A program made the position numbers and the translations under genes. From NCBI RefSeq assembly GCF_008831285.2, contig NC_045150.1, positions 11,134,868 through 11,198,867 of the forward strand: DNA of 64,000 nt. Direction: 5' to 3'. The notes under the pieces are model-generated. The model saw nothing but the letters and a program-made list of their open reading frames with translations. It did no database searches and was not told where the DNA came from. The first letter of the stretch is position 1. Every line of letters begins with the position of its first letter. Positions 34,001 through 43,923 of the stretch are shown in pieces. This DNA comes from Nymphaea colorata. Its lineage: Eukaryota; Streptophyta; Magnoliopsida; Nymphaeales; Nymphaeaceae.

Positions 34001-35190
34001 ACTGAATTGACCAGCTTGATTGATTTGATTCCATGTAAGTATGTTTTTTGCAATAGCAGTATTTAAAAAAATATAAACTGAACCCTCACAAGATGGTTTC
34101 CACAACCATAAATGTTTACTACCCACGAATGTTTTTTTAGAAATCACAGAGAACGTCAAGATACAACCCTCACCGACATTTCATCCAGTTATATTAATCA
34201 TGAGCTGATAAAATCCAAGCCTCCAAAAGAGTTAATTTTCCTTAATATTTCTGGAACTTACAATAATTTAGTGTGCATTGTCAAGGTATCATTTGTTTGC
34301 AGGGATATTATATGAGTGTCTAATAAATCCACTCTAAAGATTAGGGCCTCATGAAACAGTACTAAAATTTATGTGTTATCCTTCATCGAACACTCACATA
34401 ATAATGTTCATGCATGTTGTTAAACAACCCCTAAGAGTATTTAATGACAATGAATCTCTTCTCGATTATTTCTTTTCTGAGAACAAAGTATCTTTATTTA
34501 AGGGCATAGCTAAGGATGTCGATGTATCTAATATCTGATTAAATTAGAAAGGAAAATAAAAGTGTTTAGGTTCAATTTCAAACAAATATCCTTGTATATT
34601 TAATATACAAACAATTTGAAAGATGGCCAGTCCTTCACATGTCAAAATATGGTCCGAATTTGATTGCATAATTAAAGGATGGATTCAGACTTGGATCATG
34701 TTAAAATGAAAATTAGATATCAGATCGGATCTGACTATAAATTCAAAAATTTAATTCACACAAAATTTCTTTCATTAATATTCAAATCTTAAATCAAATC
34801 TAAATATGTGAACTTCTGATATATAGAATAGGGTAATGCCATACATTCGGTTCGAATCTGATCCGATGGGGTATCATTCTTTCGCCGGCCATACGCCACG
34901 CAAGGTTGGGGAGAGAATGGAATTGCTTTTAGAAAGATACAAATGGCACCACATGTTCTCTTCAATTTGTGCGTTGACAATTTGTCCTTGTGAAGAGAGA
35001 GGGAGAAAAGGGGGGGGGGGGGTTGAGTGAACATGTTAAAAAAAAATTACATAAATGAGTTAAGCAAGTTAAGGGAGTCGAGCTGAGCTTGAGAGTCGAG
35101 CTCAGAGGGACAAGCTTGGGCTCGACACATGTTCAGCCCTACTTGGCAATGCAACGTCCTTGCTATGAGTTTGGGCGTCCCAAACATTTT
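34001..35190. repeat. Dispersed repeat copy 1 (about 34440-35030)
   Basis: The stretch 34440-35030 matches 58550-59250 in the same order and orientation: 'catgtcaaaatatggtc', 'ataattaaaggatgga', 'gatcatgttaaa', 'cacgcaa...tagaatggaattgcttttagaaag' and a GA-rich end. No coding frame is shared. A poly-G run (35012-35023) and a fragment of a GAGCTCGA-type hAT element (about 35055-35141) follow. Confidence 0.55.
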
Positions 35191-37175
35191 TATTACAATA
35201 TAACAGATAACAAAATACAAGATACCTGAGCTAGAACAAACCAAAAAAGAAGAGAGACATAAACCTCAAATACAAAGATAGAAACTACAATAACCAAAAA
35301 GAAGATAGCATAAAACGAACCTCACTGTACAAAAGGATTACAGCCTCATTGCAATCGATTGTTGACAGCAAATACATCAGCTAAAAAGCCATTTTCTGCA
35401 CACCATTTCCCCACATACAGATCGACTGGGAAACCATGTAGTAAGGAGGAAAGATCACCTCTTGATGTTTGCACTTTATACCAGCTATCATATCCTTTAA
35501 ATCATTGCAGACTCTCCATTCGAGACCACTCAGAATCAAATTGGCATGATGCATAATAGAATTTCTTTCTTTCCTTATGTTCCAAAAGAGTACATGTAAG
35601 CATAAACACAGCGTATTGTAACCCATTTATTTGAAAAACATTTGAACCACCATGAGATGACTTCTTGAATAGAGTTATACCACTTCTAGCCATGACCCCC
35701 CCCCCCCCTCCTCATATTTTGGAAAAAATATGATACTTATATTTTAAAAAATTTAATTGGGCTATGTAAAAATTTGAAAAATATTGTTCAGTACTTGTAT
35801 ATTTTTTGCAAATACTATTCTACCGTTCCTAAAAAAGTTGCTGGCTTCGCCCTTGTATCTAGGGTCTCTGTTTTTTATTTCATGTCCATTTCATCTCAAG
35901 TAATGAAATTATGAGCAACCCAGTGCTCACACCAAATTTTCACCTTTACTGTAACCCAAACACCGCTAAATTAAGTAACAAACTTCTTCTCATCCCCAAA
36001 AGGCAGCTTTTCCATATCCAAGAGAATTAAGCATTGCTTTACAGTGTTCACAGGCTCCCATTCAAGTATTGGTGTCTGATCATATAGCACATAAGGAGTT
36101 GGTGACGTCAAGAAGGCCAAGACCACCTTCTTGTATCAAAGCAAGCAGACTTCCAACTAAGTAAGTGACGCTTCCTAGTATGATGAGAACCCCCCAAATA
36201 AAATGACAAGTTCTTCTCTACAAAGTTCAGTACAATAAGTGGAAATCTAAATGCTCTCAGCCAATAACCCACCACTTGCTGCAGAACATGCTTCTCATAT
36301 AACTAAGTGGATGGTCCACCCATCTACAAATCTTCTCACATAATTCAGTGGTGAGAGTACCAACAAATAATGGAACCCAAATAACTTAGGGGAAGTTTAG
36401 ACAACTGTCAATGAAATTGGTTTGCAATGACCATTGTGTTGTCAAGAACATTAAAATGAATAAAAAATGAATGAATTTATAGTCAAACCCCCTTTGGAAG
36501 TGAAATCAGGTAAAACTTGGTTTAGACAAGAAGTGGATTTCACAACAGCCCAGAAAAATAAAAGGACATCATTTGCAGAGAAGAAGCGCCCCAGGTAAGA
36601 ATTAAATTGAGAAGTCATTTAGGGGCTTCATGCCTGTAAAACTTGCCATTGGAGGTTTTCAGATAAAACTTCCACAACACAATGATAGTAAACAAAAGTG
36701 GAGAGAGAGGGTGCACTTGTCATCGGCCTCCATGGCAACAAAAAGTGGTTCCCTCCCTTCTTAAGGTGACAACTATGGAAGCAGTACAAGCATAAGTAAT
36801 AATTTTCCTCACCCAATCTTCACAGGATCCCAAAAAAGAAAGACCAAAGTGCAGGAAAGACCATCTCACTTTGCCATAAGCTTTTGGAATATCTAATTTG
36901 AGAAGAAAAAATTGTTCTATAGGCCCTTATCCAAGCTGTTGACCACTTCGAGTGCAAGGTGCATGGTTGGTGAATAAATCTACTAGAGAGACCAGATGCC
37001 CTTGTCCTGAGCAAATAATTGTGCTAAAACAATCTTCATTCTCTCAGCCGTCAACTTAGCAACTAGTTTATAGATCAAATTGTATAGCGATTTAGGTCAA
37101 GACTTTTATATCCATAATGACATGAAATTAAAAATCAATATCATATGTGTTCCATTTACCTACCGTACAAGCTCG
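35190..37175 (-). pseudogene. LINE (L1-type) ORF2 fragment
   Basis: The minus strand carries, in order, an RT start like SLYNLIYKLVAKLTAERMK (~37.05 kb), LLKLDIPKAY (~36.89 kb), WVRKIITYACTAS (~36.80 kb), HPLSPLLFTIIV (~36.70 kb), the post-RT 'PLTTELCEKICRWVDHPLSY' block (~36.34 kb), EGGLGLLDV (~36.12 kb) and the C-terminal RKERNSIM block (~35.57 kb). Frames change repeatedly and stops are common. The YxDD part could not be recognised. The 5' end is truncated, as usual for LINEs, and abuts a copia integrase. The 3' end is near 35190. A second copy of part of it lies at 46838-47590. Confidence 0.75.
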
Positions 37176-39037
37176 TTTGTGATGAGGCGTCCTAGCACAG
37201 GTATATTGGGGCTGTATTCCATGCTTCCTCATAAAGTTTTTCAATGCATCATTCACATATTCACCACAATTGTCAAAGCGAAGCATTTTAATCTTAGCAC
37301 CATATTGAGGGAAATGAGGGCATAGAATTCTTCAAAATTTTTTGGCACTTCACTGTTATTTTTGAGAAAATAAATCAAAATTACACGAGTCATATCATCA
37401 ATGAAAGAGACATAGAACTTAAAACCAGTGTGAGAGTCCTCTAGAGCAGGTCCCCAAACATCCGAGTGAATGAGATCAAAAGCTTTTTCAGACCTTTCAT
37501 GAATCGGCTGGAAGGTGAGGTGTGTGAATTTGGTGAATTCGCATGCATTACATGCTTTATTATCATCAATGGTGAGGGAAGGGATGACAGGACTGAGGTT
37601 CCGATCATGTATGTGTCTTGATCGAGCATGTCAAATTTGATTGTCCGTTCTTGAGTCGATTTTGATTTGGTGAAAAAACTCAACCTGTCAGTGTCCAAAG
37701 TGTAGAGGTCACCATGGCGTCGGCCCTTCCCAATCACCTTCTTCGTGCTTGGGTCCTGAAACGTTACATCCTTCTTGGAGAAAACAACCAGACAATCATA
37801 ATCTTGAGTGATTTGCTAACAGACATAAGGTTGACAGCAAGCTTAGGAACAAGTAAAGTGGAACTAATATTTTTCTCGAAGAACCAGAAACAACCATAGA
37901 TGACCATCAACAGAAAAAACAGAACGATGAAGATCCTTATTTAGATCGGCAAGTCTTGTGGGATCATTAGACATGTGATCAATAGCACCAGAATCAACTA
38001 TCCAGGATTTATTTTTAGTGGCAGTCAATAAGGCACAGAACTTACCTTCTGAGACGTCGCCCACTGGTTGGGAAGATACTAGATTTGCTTTAGAGAATTT
38101 CTGGAAGAATTTTTCCAGTCATCTTTGGTGACAAAGTTTGCAAGTTTGACGTCTTTGTCTGGGATTGAAGAAGATCCCTTTTCCTTCCCAGGTCGCCCCA
38201 CAAGTTCCCAGCAGCGATCGCGTGTGTGGCCCAATTTCCTGCAGTGAGTACACTTAAGTTTGCTGTGATTTTTCTGTGTGTTTGTGGTACCTTTGTATGC
38301 CTTGATTAGTGCCCGATTGTGAAAGGCACGCCATTCTTTCTTGGCTGTCTTCTATGGAGTCCATTTTAGGAGGGACGCTCATGACTCTTTGCCTTTACAC
38401 CTCTCTCTGAATCATTTGACAAACTGCATTGAATTTGATAGTGGCATAGTATTCAGGATTTGAGTCCTTATGGCTTCATAGTCCTCACTAAATCCAATGA
38501 GGACATTGGAGATTTGATCTTCTTCAAAACGCTGTTTGTAAATGACTGGATCAGAGGTCGCCGGTCGATATTGGAGGAGCTCAACATGTAGACTCCTGAG
38601 TCTCCCAATGTACCGCTGCACATCTTGGTCATGGAGGGTGAGACTGGCAATCTCGCATTTTATCTGGTATACTTGAGCAAGATTATTTTGCTCACTGTGA
38701 ACTTCTTTTAGAGCCTCCTATATTCCGTGCGCCGTATTTTGATATGTAAACAGATTTGCTATGGATGGTTCCATAGAGTTGAGCAGCCACGCCATAACCA
38801 TGTAATTCTCTGATTCCCATTCATCATAGTTGGGATCAGTAGTGGATGGAGCTTTGATTTTCCTGTTAATATATCATGCCTTTGGTCTTCCACTAAGAAC
38901 CAAGCGAGCAGCCTTCTCCCAACTCAAATAGTTTGCACCATTGAGTGGGGTGGAGGTAATTTTCTGGGTATTATGCTCGGTGGCTTGTCTCACTTGAATG
39001 TTTCATCTCTTTGATTTGAGCTGGCAGCATCGGCCAT
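37175..39037 (-). pseudogene. Ty1/copia fragment: gag, protease, pre-integrase and integrase start
   Basis: From a likely gag ATG at 39037 (MADAASSNQRDE) the minus strand reads a copia gag (LNGANYLSWEKAARLVL, DPNYDEWESENYMVMAWLLN, FSEDYEAIRTQIL), a CCHC zinc knuckle CTHCRKLGHTRDRC (~38.24 kb), the protease active site SWIVDSGAIDHMSN (~38.0 kb), the pre-integrase domain (~37.5-37.7 kb) and an integrase start with FIDDMTRVILIYFLKNNSEV and LRFDNCGEYVND (~37.3 kb). It stops at RTPHH, where LINE sequence begins. Reverse transcriptase and RNase H are absent, and there are several stops and frame breaks. No LTRs were found. Confidence 0.85.
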
Positions 39038-39567
39038 GATATTGGCACAGTGGATTCCAAGCTCAAGTTAGTCTGGGTCGCAGGAGGTCGCAGGGTCCTT
39101 TAGAAACCTGTGGCACTTGTAAATTTCATATCTCTTCACAGGATTGTCCAAAAAATCTGAAAATTTGACAAAAAATACTAGACACTTTCCCAAATCCAAT
39201 GCCACCTTAATCGACCTCTGAATCACCTCCAGTCAAGAACGTGCTCCAGAGAAAGTCACGCCTGGAATGCCCTGTCTGGCGAGCTTCGTGCTGGCTACCT
39301 CCTGCGACAGCAGCTGCGGCACTTCTAAAATGCAGTCTTCTCCCTCAGCTCCTTATCATGTTCTCACGAGATCTTCAGATAACCTTGCTGGATACATGTG
39401 TGCATACATGTGACAGAGAGAGAGAGATAATGAGAGAGAGAGTACTGAATTTAACTTATTAATGTACCCATTTCATTACATGATGATACATAGCATCATA
39501 ATTTTTATTCGGTTAATGGGCACCAACATGGTTGATAGATTGGGAAACAGCGACACTGGTGAGTTGC
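39038..39567. other. Spacer between copia fragment and terpene synthase 3' end
   Basis: The part near 39040-39120 could be copia leader. A short (GA)n tract lies near 39415-39440. Plus-strand frames here are antisense shadows without domains. Confidence 0.4.
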
Positions 39568-42047
39568 TTAGGCAGTCTGGATGGGCTGGGCAATGAGAGA
39601 GTAGATACGGTCCTTGGACTCATGCTCCAGGACACCGACGCCATCTTCATAGTCATACATGCACAGGGAGTCCATGGATGGGAAGGCAGTCTGTTTCTGT
39701 TGCTGCTGCTGCTGAGCAGAGAGCAGCTCTCTGTTCAGCCTCCTCCATGCATCCCTTAGCAAGTTCCTTATGTGCTGCCGTGCTTGCTCCTCCGCTACCC
39801 TTGCCTCGTTTATATAAATCTGGACCGATTAAGGCAGGTTGCCTCTCCCGAATCCAACCTTCAATCAAGTGTTCAACATATAAAGAGAAGATCATCAGCC
39901 AATCAAAACAGAAAAACAGAACAAGAACATTGTCAACTCAGAAGCTAATACTAGTTAACCAGCATAAAATACACTAAACTATTCCTGGATCTCTGGAGGT
40001 CAGCCGAGAGACGAACTACCATCGATGACAAGTTGATGATGTTGAACTCGGACTGCAGCTGCTGGATTGTTTGTTCCTCAATGTTTTGGGAGAGGAAGAA
40101 GTAGGCAGGAAGGAGAATAGGGCCGGTAATGGCTGCCCGGATGTTGCTCAAATATTCCTCTAGCCTTGGTGTCTGATGGGCACGGAGCCACCATGCTTCA
40201 ACCAAGTAAGCTCTGCACACACCCACCCACTGCTCAAGAGTAGAAGAGAGCAAGTCAATTAGAAAGTGAAGCTAATATATTAATGTGATGATGTGAAGAG
40301 TAGAAGAAAGATTTGGTAGAGAAAGTGTCGTACCGCTCTCCTCATGTGTGAAGTGATTTCATGGCCATGCCTCCTAAGAACAGTGTAGCTGATCTGGTTG
40401 GTCGTGTTGTAGACAGCCGCATAGAAGACCCTCAGTGACTCTGGCAGCTGCTCTGCCGCTTGAAGATCCCACCTGCATATATACAATATACGCCCACATT
40501 GGCTCCTAACGATGTGAAGCAGAAACTACAGACAGAGTTGCTACCTCTAATTTACCGACCATAATCACCCTTTACCTCTCAACAACTTGCACAAAGCGTT
40601 CGAGCTCATCAACAGACTGATGCTCGCTGAAGATGTCCTCAACGGTGGCCATCAAGCAGGAGACCCTGGCGAGTTGCATCCTGTACTGTGAGAACTGTGG
40701 CTCATACATCTGCCCCACCGCCATGAAGTAGCTCTCCACCAGCCCATCTCTGGTGAAGCTAATGTGCTCGCCCAAGCCCAAGTCCCTCCACCACCTGCAA
40801 ACACCCAAAACAAAGGACTCATGGTTGATTATTAGTGGACCCAATGATGCAGACCAGCAACAATGTAACATACATTATATTCATTACTGATATACATATA
40901 TACATAGAATGACATTAGTTGCTGCATTATTATCAACTATTAACCAAGTGATTTAGGCGAAAGTGCAAGAATGAATTGTACCCGGATAACTCCCTGATCT
41001 CTCTTTGGTGGATTGTCTGCACCATGTTGAAGTCCAGCCTAGCGAACTCATGCAGCACTTGGCTTCTGCGGTCCGTCCTCTCGAATGTCTCATATCCTCT
41101 CGGGCCTTGACCCTGCGAACCCTTCTGTGGAGAGGAACCTGCAGAGCATGCTGTACCTGTCGAGATATCCTCTGCTCCATGCGGCTTATCCTTGCTCTAA
41201 GATGCTCTGAAGAGAAGGCCGTAGCTTCTTCCAACACAGTTTCTCCTTCACAGGCTAGTTGTGATGCTTCGTAGAGGCTCTGCAACCCTCTCACATCCTC
41301 ACGAAGATTCTCAGAGAACCGGCCAGACTGTTCCCTAAATCTACTAAACAACTCTACGAAATGTAAAAAGAAACTTTTGTGGTTAGTGTCAATTAACACA
41401 ATTGTAATAGACAATCTACATTAAAAACTAATTATTGAGTCAACATTTTGGAATTAACGCATGTTTATATACTATATATGTATACCTGCAGAAACATTAT
41501 AGCCATGTTGCCTCAGAATTCTGAAGCGAAGTGAAGAAGAGTAGAGGTCTTCAATCCTCTAGTGCTCGTGCATATGGCACCTTCTGATCGCCTGACCTCA
41601 CTCTCAAAGTGATAGGCTACACCTAAACGTTCCAGTGAATTGAAGAGCTCCAACTGAGCCACTTGCTCAGTTGTGGGTGTTATAAGTTGTCGGACTTCTC
41701 TTCTCAATTCTTCAACTCTGGTCCTTTGTGTGTCAATCTGCACTCGTTTTCATGTCTTTGAATTAGGACCACATCATAATACCAAAATAAACAAAATAAT
41801 AGTGTCAGATCAGAGGTATGGAGAATTATTGATGTTGCGCTGGTAATGGACTGGATGAACTCATAGTTCCATGTACTTGGCTGGTATTGGAAGGCCTCCT
41901 TTGAGCAGCAGACCTACCGCAGCCCTCAGCCCTTGGCTCACATCTCACAAGGGTGGTGCTCCATGGCTTGAACCCAGCCTTGGTATTAGGAGCAAGCTTG
42001 GGGGAAGTCACGGAAGGAGTGGAAAGGGAGGTAAGATGAGCAGCCAT
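39568..42047 (-). pseudogene. Terpene synthase pseudogene (TPS-b type, seven exons)
   Basis: Exons (minus): 1 about 41828-42047, 2 41486-41737, 3 40982-41353, 4 40576-40794, 5 40334-40472, 6 about 39980-40229, 7 39568 to ~39858. Exons 4 and 5 are 219 and 139 bp, the classic plant TPS sizes. A plastid-transit-like start (MAAHLTSLSTPSVTSP) precedes RR; the W of RRx8W is reached only in another frame (YQPSTWNYEFIQS), so exon 1 lost a base. Exon 2 shifts before EDLYSSSLRFRILRQHGYNV, and exon 3 after PLHRRVRRVKAR. Exon 7 has an in-frame TAA (39839-39841) and a CAG-run polyglutamine, and ends SKDRIYSLIAQPIQTA. In exon 4 the DDxxD site reads EDIFS; in exon 6 the NSE/DTE site reads ADLQRSRNS. A working enzyme would make a mono- or sesquiterpene in the plastid or cytosol; this copy should be dead. 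Confidence 0.9.
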
Positions 42048-42129
42048 TATAACAGTGTGTGTATTTATTGTTGAATGCTAAATGCTTTCACTGCCTCTTG
42101 GATGACTTAGCTCAGGATTGGTTTGGTAG

Positions 42130-42139
42130 TTTATATAGA
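42130..42139 (-). promoter_or_regulatory. TATA box of the terpene synthase pseudogene
   Basis: The minus strand reads CTATATAAAC, about 85 bp upstream of the exon 1 ATG, a normal plant spacing for a short 5' UTR. Confidence 0.6.
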
Positions 42140-43275
42140 GCTGCATCCGAGTGTGCATTGCATGTCTATAATGGTTAGAGAATTTTAATTAGGTTCAATC
42201 TCTTAAAATATGGTGTTTGCATAAGCTATAAATGTTTAATTCTTTTTTCTTTGTATATAAATAGAAAGCATTAAACTATGACACTTGCCCAAGCCATAAT
42301 TATTTGGTACTTTTATTTTATAGATAGAATGCATTCTTTCTTCAAGTTTTTGATATGCATTATAATCCGACACTTATTAGCTAATGTTCGCCTCTTAAAA
42401 CCATTTTTATTAAAGACCAAGCTTATTTTTTACAAGTATTTGAGTAACTGCACCCCTTCACCTTTAAGTGGTGCAACTTGCCGTTTCAACAATATTATGA
42501 ACATGGTTTGCTAGCTTATAAATAGCTGCATCCAAGTGCATATTGTGTGTCTATAATGGTTAAAGAATTTTAATAAAGTTCAATCTCTTAAAAATATGGT
42601 ATTTGCGTAAGCTATAAATGTTTGATGCTTTTTTCTTTCTATATAAATAGAATGCATTAAACTATGACACTTGCCTAACCCATAGTTATTTGGTACTTTT
42701 ATTTGATTTGCATATAGATAGAATGCATTATTTCTTCACATTTTTTACATACATTATAATCTGACACTTATTAGCTAATGTTTGCCACTTAAAACCATTT
42801 TTATCGAAGACCATGTTTATTTTTTACACGTATTTGAGTAATTGCAACCCTTCACCTTTAAGTGGTGCAACTTGCCATTTCAACAAATGCATTTTTTCTT
42901 CACGTTTTTGATATGCATTATAATCCGACACTTATTAGCTGATGTTCGCCACTTAAAACCATTTTTATCAAAGACCACGTTTATTTTTTACACGTATTTG
43001 AGTAATTGCACCCCGTCACCTTTAAGTGGTGCAACTTGTCGTTTCAACAATATTATGAACATCATTTGCTACCTTATAGAGTGCTGCAATCGAGTGTGCA
43101 TTGCGTGTTTATAATGGTTTGAGAATTTCAATGAAGAGTAACAACTTACATTATGTTGCTTACATAAGCTATAGTCGTTTGACACACTTTCTTTGAGCAA
43201 AAATAAAATGCACTAAAAGATGGTGTTTGTGTAGGTCATAATTCTTTGTATAAATGTAGAATGTATTCATTGTTT
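42131..43275 (-). repeat. Three-copy repeat of the terpene synthase upstream region
   Basis: About 385-bp units start near 42131 and 42516, followed by a third, rearranged unit (42886-43275). Each carries 'gctgca(t/a)c(c/g)(a/g)ag', 'tctataatggtt..agaatttta', 'ttataatc(c/t)gacacttatt' and 'cttcacctttaagtggtgca' (near 42456, 42851, 43016 with one change). The first unit contains the TATA box; the second and third carry TATA-like CTATTTATAA and CTCTATAAGG at the same place. So the proximal promoter seems to have been multiplied in tandem. Confidence 0.65.
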
Positions 43276-43537
43276 CAATGAAAATTTTAATGGGTTGGTG
43301 TCGGTAGCTGGCCCCACCAGCCGGCCCACACCAGCCACCTTGTGTTTCTGCCATTGTTCCGAGAGAAGCATGTAAGAGAAAAGAGGAAAAAGAAAAGAAT
43401 GATGTAAACATGTGGCAGACCCAACTATCTTTCAGGCCTCTTTCACAAAAAGAAACCACTAACCTCACTACTTGTCATAGAAGCTGCCAAAGGAGAAAGA
43501 AAGGAAGGACGGACAAAGCTACCCCTTCAACCACAAT

Positions 43538-43923
43538 TAGGGATGTCAATGAATCATAGTCAAATTGGATTTACGTTTAGCCATATCTAAATCCAAATCT
43601 GGAATCCTATTTCACAAACTGAATTTGATTTGAATATAATATTCATATTCATATCTAAATACGAATTTTGAACTGAATTTGACCTATTTTCAAAATGTAA
43701 GAACATTAGATATAGGATATTTGCTTAATCACAAATCTGATTCAAATCCATGTCCAAATCCAACCGGATGTTTATGTATATGCAAAAATCTGATTGTAAG
43801 CCAATTATTAAAGCTGAATTCAATCCTACTTTTTAATAGGATATGTTTTTCTTTTTCATATCCGATTTCTTCGAAACAGATCGATTAGATTTTCTATCCA
43901 AAGCAGATATATAGGCATCCCTA
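43538..43923. mobile_element. hAT-like MITE, 386 bp
   Basis: Starts TAGGGATGTCAATG and ends with the inverted copy ATAGGCATCCCTA. The flanking octamers ACCACAAT and TGCACAAC share CACAA, a possible decayed 8-bp duplication. The interior is made of degenerate 'aatccaaat / gaatttg' repeats typical of such plant elements. Similar interiors occur at 49440-49920 and 57360-57560. Confidence 0.6.

Noticed and set aside
35690-35860. Possible small element ending 'ctggcttcgcccttg'
   Set aside because: The poly-C start and AT-rich interior resemble a common plant repeat end, but no inverted ends or target duplication could be shown.
41005-41274. Plus-strand frame opposite terpene synthase exon 3
   Set aside because: It is the antisense shadow of a real exon.
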